A DNA stretch of 64,000 nucleotides from JAAXHB01 sp965221635 (GCA_965221635.1 OZ244902.1:558001-622000), one strand, 5' to 3'; positions 34,126 through 43,034 are shown, numbered from the stretch's first letter. A program made the numbers and translations. The notes: generated by a model not told the origin, from the sequence alone.

Positions 34126-34791
34126 ATGAGATTCAGCAGGAGCATTGGTGTGGCCGTCCTGGCATTGGCCCTGATCGCGTCGGCATGCGGCAACGGCGAC
34201 GAAGACGAAGAGGCCCTTCCGGTCGAGAGCACCGTCACAATCCCCCCCAGCTCAGAAACCACAACGTCTCGACCCGTGATTCCAGAGCCGGAACCGGATC
34301 CTGAAGAAAACGAAGAAGAAGAAGACCCGGAAACCGGAGGCATTACGACAACCACCACGACCACGGTGCCTCCCGGTGACGGCACGGGTCCACCGCCTCC
34401 GCCTGCGAACCTCACGTGTCTGGCAGGTGCCAACGAGGGTGAGGTGACCTTGGAGTGGGACGCCCCGGCCGATCCTTCGAATGTTGCGGCGGTGCGTCTC
34501 TACGTGTCCGAGGACGGTGGTCCGTTCATCACCAACCGCAACCTTGATCTCAGCAACGTCGATCAGACCCGTTCCGGGGGCAGCCGCTGGGGCGCCACGG
34601 TGCTCGACGTGCCGGCCAACCTGCCGATCCGCCTGGCCGCCACAACGTTCAACGCCTTGGGCCAGGAATCAGGCTGGTACGTGATAACAGGCATGTACCG
34701 AGGCCCAGGTCAGCCATGCACAGCAGACGCAACAGTGGTAACCACAACAACCACCCCCCCAGACCCAACCTGCACAGCCGGCTGCGAATAA
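34126..34791 (+). CDS. Secreted lipoprotein with fibronectin-III-like domain
   Basis: 221 residues. A lipoprotein signal, MRFSRSIGVAVLALALIASA followed by Cys21, leads into an acidic Pro/Glu/Thr-rich spacer (about 25-92). A compact domain follows (about 95-200), TCLAGANEGEVTLEWDAPAD then NVAAVRLYVSEDGGPF, with the strand pattern of a fibronectin type III module. The C-terminus is a Thr/Pro/Cys tail. It is exported and lipid-anchored; function unknown. GGAAAGGAG supports the ATG. It is convergent with the molybdopterin enzyme gene, 13 bp apart. Confidence 0.75.
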   Translation: MRFSRSIGVAVLALALIASACGNGDEDEEALPVESTVTIPPSSETTTSRPVIPEPEPDPEENEEEEDPETGGITTTTTTTVPPGDGTGPPPPPANLTCLAGANEGEVTLEWDAPADPSNVAAVRLYVSEDGGPFITNRNLDLSNVDQTRSGGSRWGATVLDVPANLPIRLAATTFNALGQESGWYVITGMYRGPGQPCTADATVVTTTTTPPDPTCTAGCE

Positions 34792-34804
34792 GAACCAACG
34801 GGGT

Positions 34805-37096
34805 TCAGGCGGCGGGGACTACTTCCACTGGGATGCCGTTGACTGCGGCGTTGCCTGAGGGCACGTCCACGAAGGTGGCCGGGGCCAGGAGATTGTTGTT
34901 CACCCCGGCATGTTCGCGGGCAACCGACATGAGGGTTCCGGGCTTGTCGTGACCCCATCCGTGGGGCAGCGACACCACTCCGGGCATCATTTCGTCGCTC
35001 ACCTCCACCGGCACCTCCACCGATCCGTTCACCGAGGTGACACAGGCTGTTGAGCCGTCGACAACTCCACACGCAGCAGCGTCGGAGGGGTGGATGAGAA
35101 GCGTGCAGCGGTCCTTGCCGGACACCAGCACGCTCACGTTGTGCATCCACGAATTGTTCGAACGCAAGTGACGACGGCTCACCAACAGCAATCCCTCGTG
35201 GCCCGATGCGCCACCGGGTCGCGCCCCGGAATCGTGATCTGTGGCACCACTGCGGGCCGCGGCGAAGACTTCATGATGACGGGTGCGGAGTCGTTCCAGG
35301 TCGGCGGTGATGTACGCCGGGGCGAGGTCTACTTTGCCGTCGTCGTGGAGCACGATCTCGTCGAGGCGTGAAACCATCGGGCCCATGTCGATCCCGTCGG
35401 GGTGTGCTTTGATCTTCTCCAGGGTGAGCCCGTCGGAGTCGGGGTCGTAGCGGTCACCCCACGGCCCGGCACGAACTGCGAGGTCGTTGATCCGCTCAGG
35501 GCCCGGTTCGGGTGATGCCGCCAGGGCCGCGCCGGGGTCCACTCCGTAACGCTCGGCAAGGGCCGAGAAGTAGCCGTTGTCGATGGCGGCCACGTCCACC
35601 GTGTTCGGATCCATGCCCGCGCAGACAGCGCCAAGACGGATCAGGATTTCCCATTCGTGGGGTCTGCCGTCGCTGGGCGGAAACAGCGCCGGTGACCATT
35701 TTGCGGCGGAGCGCATCGCCCAAGACCACAACAGCTCGTCGTAGTGGGGCTGCTCGAGCGGCGAAAGGCCCGGCAGCACCACGTGCGCGTGCCGTGATGT
35801 TTCGTTGAGGGCGTTGTCCATCGAGATCATGCAGTCCAGCAGCGGCAGGGCCGAGTCGAGCCGACCGGCGTCGGGGGCGGAGATCACCGGGTTGCCGCAG
35901 ATCATCACCAGCGCCCGGATTTGGCCTTCGCCGGGAGTGTCGATCTCCTCGGCGAGGCACGACACGGGCACCTGGCCGAGCACTTCGGGGGCGCCACGCA
36001 CCCGGCTGCGCCAACGGCCCGCGGTGAACGCCTGATCGCGTGGCAGCAGCGCCATCGATGTGGCCACCGGTTTGGCCCACATCAAACCTCCGGGCTCGTC
36101 GAGGTTGGCGGTGAGCGCGCACAGCACGTCGGGCAGCCACGAGGCGAGAGTTCCGAACTCCTGGTTGCAGGTGCCGATCCGGGCGTACCACGCGGCCCGC
36201 CGAGCGGCCGCGAAGGACCTGGCAAGGTCACGGATCGCCTCGGGGCTGGTTCCGCAAGGCCCGGCCACCCGTTGCGGAGTGAAATCCGCGGCCAGGGCTC
36301 GCAGTTCGTCAACGCCTCGCAGCCGATCGGCGACCCGTCCGAGGTTCACGAGGCCCTCGGCGAAGAGCACGTTGAGCACCCCGAGTTGCAGCAGGGCGTC
36401 GGTGCCGGGCCGGATGGGCAGCCACTGATCGGCGCGCTGCGCGGTGCCGGTGCGGCGCGGGTCGATCACCACCGAATGTCCGCCGCGAGCTTTGAGCCGT
36501 TCGAGTTCGCCGATCACGTCGGCGCAGGCGAGCAGGCTGCCTTGGCTGGCGTGCGGGTTGGCGCCCTGGATCACGATGAAGTCGGTGCGGGGCAGGTCGG
36601 GGGCCGGTATGCGCCACGGGTGGCCGTACATGAGCGCGCAGGTGACGTTCTTTGGCCACTGGTCGACAGTGCCTGCCGAGTAGATCATCGGCAAGCCGGC
36701 CAGCGCGGTGAACAGGCCCACGTAACGGCTGATCGAATAGTTGTGCGCGGCAGGGTTGCCGATGTACGCGGTGACCGCGCTCTTTGTGTGTTCGGCCAGC
36801 ACCGGCGCCATCAGCTCGGCGCAGCGTTCGAAGGCGGCGTCCCAGGAGGCAGTCACGTGCTCACCGGCTGCGTTGCGGACGAGCGGGGTGCGCAGCCGGT
36901 CGGGGTCGTGGTGGAGGTGGCCGAGCGTGGTGCCCTTCGGGCAGATGTAGCCCTTTGACCACACGTCGTTGCGGTTGGGTCGGATCAGCCGAACACGGTC
37001 GGGTGCGTCCTGGTGGGTGTGTACCTCAACACCGCACATCGCCTCGCACAACGGGCAAGTGCGAACGTGAGGCCGCTGCTGGGGGTTGTTGGTCAT
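34805..37096 (-). CDS. Molybdopterin-dependent oxidoreductase (formate dehydrogenase / BisC-like)
   Basis: 763 residues of the DMSO-reductase superfamily. The N-terminal 4Fe-4S motif is CPLCEAMCGVEV...KGYICPKG, spacing C-x2-C-x3-C then C. Next come SISRYVGLFTALAGLPMIYS, GTVDQWPKNVTCALMYGHPW (region of the metal ligand) and IQGANPHASQGSLLACADVI, with the molybdopterin-dinucleotide C-terminal domain (LLLVSRRHLRSNNSWMHNVS ... VSLPHGWGHD). There is no in-frame TGA and no Cys at the usual ligand site, so it is not a classic formate dehydrogenase. It has no twin-arginine signal. It resembles the uncharacterised mycobacterial Rv0197 group. Start ATG 37096 is preferred to GTG 37117. Confidence 0.85.
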   Translation of the reverse strand: MTNNPQQRPHVRTCPLCEAMCGVEVHTHQDAPDRVRLIRPNRNDVWSKGYICPKGTTLGHLHHDPDRLRTPLVRNAAGEHVTASWDAAFERCAELMAPVLAEHTKSAVTAYIGNPAAHNYSISRYVGLFTALAGLPMIYSAGTVDQWPKNVTCALMYGHPWRIPAPDLPRTDFIVIQGANPHASQGSLLACADVIGELERLKARGGHSVVIDPRRTGTAQRADQWLPIRPGTDALLQLGVLNVLFAEGLVNLGRVADRLRGVDELRALAADFTPQRVAGPCGTSPEAIRDLARSFAAARRAAWYARIGTCNQEFGTLASWLPDVLCALTANLDEPGGLMWAKPVATSMALLPRDQAFTAGRWRSRVRGAPEVLGQVPVSCLAEEIDTPGEGQIRALVMICGNPVISAPDAGRLDSALPLLDCMISMDNALNETSRHAHVVLPGLSPLEQPHYDELLWSWAMRSAAKWSPALFPPSDGRPHEWEILIRLGAVCAGMDPNTVDVAAIDNGYFSALAERYGVDPGAALAASPEPGPERINDLAVRAGPWGDRYDPDSDGLTLEKIKAHPDGIDMGPMVSRLDEIVLHDDGKVDLAPAYITADLERLRTRHHEVFAAARSGATDHDSGARPGGASGHEGLLLVSRRHLRSNNSWMHNVSVLVSGKDRCTLLIHPSDAAACGVVDGSTACVTSVNGSVEVPVEVSDEMMPGVVSLPHGWGHDKPGTLMSVAREHAGVNNNLLAPATFVDVPSGNAAVNGIPVEVVPAA

Positions 37097-37167
37097 GATC
37101 GAACCGTACTCACCCACCCCCGAACCGTCTCAACTTCAGCGGATCGCCGGGTTTGGGGGGGCGCGAT

Positions 37168-37195
37168 GGAGCCCGGGCGGTTTGGCCCGGGCTCC
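37168..37195 (-). terminator. Hairpin downstream of groEL
   Basis: GGAGCCCGGGC and GCCCGGGCTCC form a perfect 11-bp stem with a 6-base loop, 38 bp after the groEL stop. The T-rich tract lies on the plus-strand side only, so for the groESL transcript this is a U-less terminator of the kind common in actinobacteria. Confidence 0.6.
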
Positions 37196-37232
37196 TTCGA
37201 GTTTTTGCTGGGCTTGGCCCGGCGAACGGTGG

Positions 37233-38888
37233 CTACATCATGCCGCCCATTCCACCCATGCCGCCCATGCCGCCCATCGGGTCTCCGCCGGGCGCGGCGG
37301 GCTTCTTCTCTTCGGGCTTGTCGGACACGAGCGCCTCGGTGGTGAGCATCAAACCCGAAATCGACGCCGCGTTCTGCAACGCCGCGCGGGTTACCTTCAC
37401 CGGGTCGATCACACCGGCGGCCACAAGGTCGGTGTTCTCGCCGGTGGCGGCGTTGAACCCGGTGTGGCCCTTGGCGTTCTCAACCTCACGCACCACGATC
37501 GCGCCGGAGTGGCCGGCGTTCTCGGCGATCAGGCTGGTGGGCGCGGTGAGCGCACGATGCACGATCCGGGCGCCGGTGGCTTCGTCGCCGCTGAGCGAGT
37601 CCACAACTTTGGCCACCGCCGGGCGGCAGCGCAGCAGGGCGGTGCCGCCACCAGCGACGATGCCCTCCTCGATGGCTGCCCGGGTGGCCGAAACGGCGTC
37701 CTCGATGCGGTGCTTCTTTTCCTTTTGCTCCACCTCTGTGGCGGCGCCGACCTGGACCAACGCCACTCCGCCTGCGAGTTTGGCGAGACGCTCCTGGAGC
37801 TTCTCGCGGTCCCAGTCGGAGTCGGTGTTGTCGATTTCGGCCTTGATCTGCGCCACACGGCCGGCCACGTCGGCTTCGTCTCCTGCGCCTTCAACGATGG
37901 TGGTCTCGTCCTTGGTGACCACCACCTTGCGGGCCGATCCGAGCAGCGACATGTCGATGGCGTCGAGCTTGAGGCCAACCTCTTCTGCCACGACCTGGCC
38001 GCCGGTGAGCACGGCCATGTCCTGCAGCATCGCCTTGCGACGCTCGCCGAATCCGGGGGCCTTCACCGCAACCGAGTTGAACGTGCCACGGATCTTGTTC
38101 ACCACCAGGGTGGCCAGCGCCTCGCCTTCAATGTCCTCGGCGATGATCAGCAGCGGCTTGCCGGACTGCATCACCTTTTCGAGGATGGGCACCAGGTCGG
38201 CGACGTTGCTGATCTTGGACTGGTTGAGCAGCACCAGCGGATCTTCGAGCACCGCTTCCTGGCGCTCTGCGTCGGTGACGAAATACGGCGACAGGTAGCC
38301 CTTGTCGAACTGCATGCCCTCCACGAAGTCGAGGTCCATGCCGAACGTGTTGCTGTCCTCAACGGTGATCACGCCGTCCTTGCCGACCTTGTCGAAGGCC
38401 TCGGCGAGAGTCTCGCCCACCGCGGTGTCCGCAGCGGAGATGGATGCCACCGACTGCACCTTGGCCTTGTCGTCGGACACCTCCACGGCCTGGTCCGCCA
38501 GGGAGTCCACCGCCGCGGCCACTGCCTTCTCGATGCCCCGCTTGAGGGCCATCGGGTTGGCGCCCGCCGCCACGTTGCGCAAGCCTTCGCGCACCAGCGC
38601 CTGAGCGAGCACGGTTGCGGTGGTGGTGCCGTCACCGGCGATGTCGTTGGTTTTGGTGGCCACCTCTTTCACGAGCTGGGCGCCCATGTTCTCGAAACGG
38701 TCGTCGAGCTCCACCTCACGGGCGATGGACACGCCGTCGTTGGTGATCGTGGGCGCGCCGAACTTCTTGTCGAGCACCACGTTGCGTCCCTTGGGGCCAA
38801 GGGTCACCTTCACGGCGTCGGCGAGCTTGTTCACGCCCGCCTCGAGGCCCCGGCGGGCGTCTTCGTTGAACTTGAGAATCTTCGGCAT
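37233..38888 (-). CDS. groL: Chaperonin GroEL
   Basis: 551 residues, full length. It begins MPKILKFNEDARRGLEAGVN. ATP-binding TLGPKGRNVV and GDGTTTATVLAQ, then the family signature AAIEEGIVAGGGTAL, are visible. The C-terminus has the GGM repeat tail (MGGMGGMGGMGGMM) of true GroEL, unlike the His-rich tails of some actinobacterial GroEL1. It folds proteins in the cytoplasm as a double heptamer capped by GroES, whose gene lies just upstream on the same strand with 8 bp between. The operon is under the CIRCE operator at 39288-39314. Actinobacteria often have a second groEL, which is not in this window. Confidence 0.98.
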   Translation of the reverse strand: MPKILKFNEDARRGLEAGVNKLADAVKVTLGPKGRNVVLDKKFGAPTITNDGVSIAREVELDDRFENMGAQLVKEVATKTNDIAGDGTTTATVLAQALVREGLRNVAAGANPMALKRGIEKAVAAAVDSLADQAVEVSDDKAKVQSVASISAADTAVGETLAEAFDKVGKDGVITVEDSNTFGMDLDFVEGMQFDKGYLSPYFVTDAERQEAVLEDPLVLLNQSKISNVADLVPILEKVMQSGKPLLIIAEDIEGEALATLVVNKIRGTFNSVAVKAPGFGERRKAMLQDMAVLTGGQVVAEEVGLKLDAIDMSLLGSARKVVVTKDETTIVEGAGDEADVAGRVAQIKAEIDNTDSDWDREKLQERLAKLAGGVALVQVGAATEVEQKEKKHRIEDAVSATRAAIEEGIVAGGGTALLRCRPAVAKVVDSLSGDEATGARIVHRALTAPTSLIAENAGHSGAIVVREVENAKGHTGFNAATGENTDLVAAGVIDPVKVTRAALQNAASISGLMLTTEALVSDKPEEKKPAAPGGDPMGGMGGMGGMGGMM

Positions 38889-38896
38889 GTCGGTTC

Positions 38897-39187
38897 TCAG
38901 CTCATCTTGGCGAGCACGTCACGGGCGTTGAGGATCAGCAGGTCCTCGCCTTCCACGGTGATCTCGGTGCCGCCGTACTTGGAGTAGACGACCGTGTCGC
39001 CCACGGCTACGTCTACGGGAATGATCTCACCGCTTTGGTCGGAGCGGCGACCGGGGCCGACGGCCAGGACCTCACCCTGCTGGGGCTTTTCCTTGGCGGT
39101 GTCGGGAATCACGAGACCGCTGGCTGTGGTCTCCTCGGCGTCGCCGGGCCGCACTACGATGCGATCCTCTAGTGGCTGAAGGTTCAT
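38897..39187 (-). CDS. groS: Co-chaperonin GroES
   Basis: 96 residues. LQPLEDRIVVRPGDAEETTA at the start, the mobile-loop region SGLVIPDTAKEKPQQGEVLA, and the C-terminal GDTVVYSKYGGTEITVEGED are diagnostic. GGAGG five bases before the ATG supports the start. It is the first gene of groES-groEL, with CIRCE 101 bp upstream. Confidence 0.98.
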   Translation of the reverse strand: MNLQPLEDRIVVRPGDAEETTASGLVIPDTAKEKPQQGEVLAVGPGRRSDQSGEIIPVDVAVGDTVVYSKYGGTEITVEGEDLLILNARDVLAKMS

Positions 39188-39287
39188 GGGTCCCTCCGGA
39201 CTCTCCTGTTTGGTCTGACTGTTACCTTGGCCGGGTCACCCTTTGACCACGGCCCGGCACGGAGGCGCAACAACCCGCTCCGAGTCG

Positions 39288-39314
39288 TTAGCACTCGCCT
39301 GTGCCGAGTGCTAA
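39288..39314. promoter_or_regulatory. CIRCE element (HrcA operator)
   Basis: TTAGCACTC-N9-GAGTGCTAA, a perfect match to the CIRCE consensus with the standard 9-bp spacer, upstream of groES. It implies heat-shock control of groESL by the HrcA repressor, whose gene is outside the window. Confidence 0.96.
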
Positions 39315-39493
39315 CGATAAGGCCGACTGCCTGCGGCCACAACGCGCGCCACGCTGTTGATGCACCCCAGTTCGGAGGCGTTCACGACGGGCAGCATCAG
39401 AGGATCTCAACGCCGCCCGGGCGGTGGCGCCGGGCTTCTGCGCCGGGGTTCTGCGCAGGCGACTGGTGCCTTCGGTCCAGAGGCGATACGGGG

Positions 39494-40552
39494 TCAGAGG
39501 CGATCCGGTAGGCCGATGGACGGGTCGGCGCCCACGTTGAGGGGCGAGGGGCCATCGGCGTGGAGGCGCCACCAACCGGCCGCGGCCACCATGGCCGCGT
39601 TGTCGGTACACATGGCCAGGCTCGGCAGGTAGGCGGCCAACCCTTCGCGGGCGCAGGCTTCGGTGGTCTTTTGGCGCAGGCGGCTGTTGGCGGCCACTCC
39701 GCCGGCGAGGCAGATGCCCTTGGCGTTGTGCGCAGCCGCGGCGCGCAGGCCTTTGGCCACGAGCACGTCGGCCACGGCCTCCTGGAACGACGCTGCCACA
39801 TCGGCGGGGTCGGGTTCGGTTTGCTCCCGGCGGGCGCGCCGCAGGTGGGTGACCACGGCGGTCTTGAGGCCGCTGAACGAGAAGTTCCAGCCGTCGTTGA
39901 TCATTGGCCTGGGGAAGTTGATGGCGTGGGGGTCGCCGTCACCGCTGAGGCGGTCTATGGCGGGGCCGCCGGGGTAACCGAGCCCGAGCTGTCGGGCAAC
40001 CTTGTCGAACGCCTCGCCGGCGGCGTCGTCCACGGTGGCTCCTAGCACTTCAAAGTGCAGACGGTCGCGCATGTGTACGAGCATGGTGTGACCGCCCGAC
40101 ACCAAGATCACCACCACGGGCAGCTCGATGTGTGGCTCGTCGAGGAAGGCGGCGTGCAGGTGCGCTTCGAGGTGGTTGACCGCCACGAAGGGCACGTCCC
40201 ACACCAACGCCAGGGCCTTGGCCGCGGCCACTCCCACCAGCAGGGCGCCCACAAGCCCCGGGCCTGACGTGGCGGCCACGGCTTCGATTTCGTGGTTGGC
40301 GGTGTCTGCTCGGTTCATGGCTTGGGCCACCACCGCCATGATGCGCTCGGTGTGTGCCCGGCCTGCCACCTCGGGCACCACCCCGCCGTAGAGGGCGTGC
40401 AGATCCACCTGGCTCGACACCACCGACGAGAGCACGTCGTTGCCTGCTCGCACCACCGCCGCGGCTGTTTCGTCACAGGAGGTTTCGATCCCCAGCAGCA
40501 AGTCGTGAGACATCGCTGTGAGCTTGCCCGTCGAAGCGGCCGTTTCGGTCAC
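39494..40552 (-). CDS. tsaD: tRNA N6-threonylcarbamoyladenosine transferase TsaD
   Basis: 352 residues. The ASKHA-fold motifs LLLGIETSCDETAAAVV and PGLVGALLVGVAAAKALAL, the metal-binding VNHLEAHLHAAF and the late CLAGGVAANSRLR are all present. It transfers the threonylcarbamoyl group to A37 of ANN-decoding tRNAs with TsaB and TsaE. The GTG at 40552 forms a GTGA overlap with the tsaB stop; ATG at 40513 (MSHDLLLG) is an alternative that removes 13 residues. Gene order tsaE-tsaB-tsaD without rimI is a compact form of the set. Confidence 0.95.
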   Translation of the reverse strand: MTETAASTGKLTAMSHDLLLGIETSCDETAAAVVRAGNDVLSSVVSSQVDLHALYGGVVPEVAGRAHTERIMAVVAQAMNRADTANHEIEAVAATSGPGLVGALLVGVAAAKALALVWDVPFVAVNHLEAHLHAAFLDEPHIELPVVVILVSGGHTMLVHMRDRLHFEVLGATVDDAAGEAFDKVARQLGLGYPGGPAIDRLSGDGDPHAINFPRPMINDGWNFSFSGLKTAVVTHLRRARREQTEPDPADVAASFQEAVADVLVAKGLRAAAAHNAKGICLAGGVAANSRLRQKTTEACAREGLAAYLPSLAMCTDNAAMVAAAGWWRLHADGPSPLNVGADPSIGLPDRL

Positions 40553-41457
40553 GGGTTCGGGTTGGGTTTGGCGTCGGGACGGCGAAGGTACATCGGTGTC
40601 ACCGCTCCGGGCGGCGACACTTGCCCTCGTTCGGCCAGCTCAGAGGCCATCATCACCAGCTCCGCCGCGAGGGGACGAGCGAGGTGCTCGGAGGCCAACT
40701 CAACCCCTCCGACCGAGGCAAGCAGTTCGCCGTGCGCGAGCGCGGCGTCGCCAACCAACAGCGTCTTCCCCTTCAGGCCTGGCACCCCATGGTGTCGCGT
40801 CGCTTGATCCGAGGCGGCGCCTGCTTCACTTGCATTTTCCACCGCTGGTGGGGCCGCTGGCGTCGTGGGCGTGTGCGAAGAACTTGGCGCGGCGTGGCCC
40901 CCGAGTGCCGCGGCGATCGACGCCGCGGCTGCCTCTGGGCGGTCCACGGCCGGGCCTGTCAATCTTCGCAAGCCCCCCGCAACCGTCTCGCCGGTGTTGG
41001 CCTCGTTCACGGCGTTCAGATCACTGCCGGCGTTCACCTCACCGCCTGCGACGGTTGAGATGCCGGCATCAGGGGAGTACAGCGCCCAGAACACTTCGCC
41101 TCGCCTGGCGTCGAGCACGGCCGCGATGGACGTGGGGGTGTGACGTGCGGCATACGCGAGCAGGTCGAGGCTGGTTGCGGTGATCACCGGCACCCTCAGT
41201 GCGGTGGCGATCGTGATGGCGGTGGTCACCCCCACCCGCAGGCCCGTGTAGAGGCCCGGGCCGATGTCCACGGCCACCGCTTCGACGGTTTGGAGCTGCG
41301 TGCCGGCCTGTTGGCACACGGTCTGCACTTGCGGCACCAAGAGTTCACCGTGATGGCGAGGCTCGTCCGACTCAACTGCTGCGAGCACGCCCCGGTGGCC
41401 GTCGCCGATGGCGCAGCCGCACCTGTCGGTGGCGGATTCGATCGCCAGGATCAACAC
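40549..41457 (-). CDS. tsaB: tRNA threonylcarbamoyladenosine biosynthesis protein TsaB
   Basis: 302 residues. The N-terminal ASKHA lobe has VLILAIESATDRCGCAIG, HHGELLVPQV and DIGPGLYTGLRVGVTTA. The second lobe ends with PPGAVTPMYLRRPD. Between about residues 130 and 240 there is a long Ala/Thr/Pro/Glu-rich segment that usual TsaB proteins (about 220 residues) lack. It is a partner of TsaD. The GTG start at 41457 overlaps the tsaE stop by seven bases. A longer in-frame reading to 41535 would run through tsaE and is rejected. Confidence 0.9.
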   Translation of the reverse strand: MLILAIESATDRCGCAIGDGHRGVLAAVESDEPRHHGELLVPQVQTVCQQAGTQLQTVEAVAVDIGPGLYTGLRVGVTTAITIATALRVPVITATSLDLLAYAARHTPTSIAAVLDARRGEVFWALYSPDAGISTVAGGEVNAGSDLNAVNEANTGETVAGGLRRLTGPAVDRPEAAAASIAAALGGHAAPSSSHTPTTPAAPPAVENASEAGAASDQATRHHGVPGLKGKTLLVGDAALAHGELLASVGGVELASEHLARPLAAELVMMASELAERGQVSPPGAVTPMYLRRPDAKPNPNP

Positions 41458-42023
41458 GCCGCACTCCAGCGCGAGAGCGCCTGGCGCAGCAGGTGATCGC
41501 GACGCCGCCAACTGTCGCCCAGCAAGCGGCAGCACAGCACGCGATCCTCGTCACCGTCGCCGAAGCGGATCGTCAGCTCGAGGCGCTCTTCGGGCAGCAC
41601 CTCGGAGATCATGTCGCCCCATTCCACCAGCGTCACCCCGTCGTCGAGGATCTCCGAGAGGGCGAGGTCGGCGGCTTCGTCGACGCTTTCAAAACGGTAG
41701 GTGTCCAGGTGGTTCACCACCATCTCACCCGCATACCGGTTCGCCAGCGTGAAGGTGGGACTCGTCACCGCCGAGGTCACACCAAGCGCCGCGGCGAAAC
41801 CCTGCACGAACGCGGTCTTGCCGGCGCCGAGGTCTCCCACAAGCACCACAACGTCACCCACAACCGATGTCGATGCCACCGCCGCGCCCAGTTCTCGAGT
41901 GTCATCGGGCCCCGCTGTGTGACACACAATTTCGGGCGCCGCCGCGCTCACGACGCGACCCGCGGCCGCGTCACGACCCGCGCTCATCTCTGCTCCCGTG
42001 CTCACCTCTGCCCCAGTGCTCAA
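41451..42023 (-). CDS. tsaE: tRNA threonylcarbamoyladenosine biosynthesis ATPase TsaE
   Basis: 190 residues. Walker A is GDLGAGKTAFVQGFAAALG, then SPTFTLANRY and HLDTYRF, and VTLVEWGD is the late family motif. The N-terminal 30 residues are a non-conserved extension built from six-residue repeats (STGAEV / STGAEM), encoded by an 18-bp DNA repeat at 41982-42055. The true start may be further in; ATG 42023 is the first available. It overlaps tsaB and follows the P1 peptidase gene by 15 bp. Confidence 0.9.
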   Translation of the reverse strand: MSTGAEVSTGAEMSAGRDAAAGRVVSAAAPEIVCHTAGPDDTRELGAAVASTSVVGDVVVLVGDLGAGKTAFVQGFAAALGVTSAVTSPTFTLANRYAGEMVVNHLDTYRFESVDEAADLALSEILDDGVTLVEWGDMISEVLPEERLELTIRFGDGDEDRVLCCRLLGDSWRRRDHLLRQALSRWSAAC

Positions 42024-42055
42024 TTGGCGCTCTCGTGCTCAATTGGCGCCCACGG
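41982..42055. repeat. 18-19 bp tandem repeats at the P1 peptidase / tsaE junction
   Basis: Four consecutive units beginning GCTCA (41982-41999, 42000-42017, 42018-42036, 42037-42055). The first two share GCTCA(T/C)CTCTGC and the last two share GCTCAATTGGCGC. They cover the start of tsaE and the stop codon of the peptidase gene. Confidence 0.65.
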
Positions 42056-42974
42056 CATCGGCGGCGGCCTCCACCACGGCGGACACCGCCAGCAGTCGCA
42101 CTTCGTTCACGTTCTGATTCTCGCCGGGTGCGCTGCCGGTTTGGTCGGGATTGGCCGGGTTGCGCCCGCCGGTTGCCGCCACCACCACGGCGTCGCCATC
42201 TGAGCGGGTGTGCGCCGGAACGAACGCCCGCGCAAGGCCGTCATGGCCGCCTTGAGCCACCCAGTGACAGTCGAGCTTGGACAACGCCGCGTTGGTGAGA
42301 ACGGCAACCAGGGTGGTGTTGGCCAGCGGGTCACCGGCGGGTGCGGCTGCGCCCGGGAAGTCTCCCGCGGCGATCCGCGAAAGGATGCGAGGTGAACGCT
42401 GCGAGCCGTAGTCGGGAGTGCCGGCGGCGTTGGCGGCCACCACCGCGGTCACCACCAGATCACCGTTGCGCACCGTTGCCACCCCCAGCCCGCCCGGTTG
42501 GGCATGCTCGGCGCCGAGCCACTTGTGAACGGTGGCGCCGGTGCCCGCGCCGACCGCGCCGGTGGGCGTGTGGGCTTTTCGGTTGAGCGTAGCGTGACGG
42601 CCTTCGTCGGGGCCCGGCCGCACGCCGGGGTCACCAACGCCAAGGTCGTACAAGGCCATCGCCGGCACTATCGGCACCCGTGCGTGGGGGGTGACGAAGC
42701 CTCGGCCTTCGGCTTCGAGCACCGCCATTGCGCCGTCGGCCGCGGCCAGCCCGAAAGCCGAGCCACCGGTGATCACGATGGCGTCGATGAAGTTCACTCG
42801 ACGCTCAGGCGCGAGCAGGGCGAACTCCCTGGTGGCCGGCGCGCCGCCACGCACCTCACCTGAGCCGACCGTGCCAGGGGGCAGCACGATCACCGTGCAA
42901 CCCGTTCGAGCATCAGCGTTGGTCCAGTGACCGATCTCAACGCCCTCCACGCCCAGGGGCACCTCAGAACCCAA
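42039..42974 (-). CDS. P1 family (DmpA-like) peptidase
   Basis: 311 residues of the P1/DmpA Ntn-hydrolase family: GVEGVEIGHWTNADARTGCT, then ITGGSAFGLAAADGAMAVLE and PTGAVGAGTGATVHKWLG. The autocleavage serine lies in the later ATTLVAVLTNAALSKLDCHW-like region (here NTTLVAVLTNAALSKLDCHW). Members are beta- or D-aminopeptidases. A TTG at 42974 is chosen because GGGAGGT lies five bases upstream; a GTG at 43010 would add 12 residues but has no spaced ribosome-binding site. It lies 60 bp after the selenoprotein gene on the same strand. Confidence 0.85.
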   Translation of the reverse strand: MGSEVPLGVEGVEIGHWTNADARTGCTVIVLPPGTVGSGEVRGGAPATREFALLAPERRVNFIDAIVITGGSAFGLAAADGAMAVLEAEGRGFVTPHARVPIVPAMALYDLGVGDPGVRPGPDEGRHATLNRKAHTPTGAVGAGTGATVHKWLGAEHAQPGGLGVATVRNGDLVVTAVVAANAAGTPDYGSQRSPRILSRIAAGDFPGAAAPAGDPLANTTLVAVLTNAALSKLDCHWVAQGGHDGLARAFVPAHTRSDGDAVVVAATGGRNPANPDQTGSAPGENQNVNEVRLLAVSAVVEAAADAVGAN

Positions 42975-43034
42975 ACCGGCACCTCCCGACAAGTTCCGCG
43001 TGTGCGCCACGCCTCGGTTGTGGCGACGGTGTGA

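Noticed and set aside
34805..37096. The molybdopterin oxidoreductase as a second selenoprotein (formate dehydrogenase type)
   Set aside because: The reading frame is continuous over 763 codons with no in-frame TGA.
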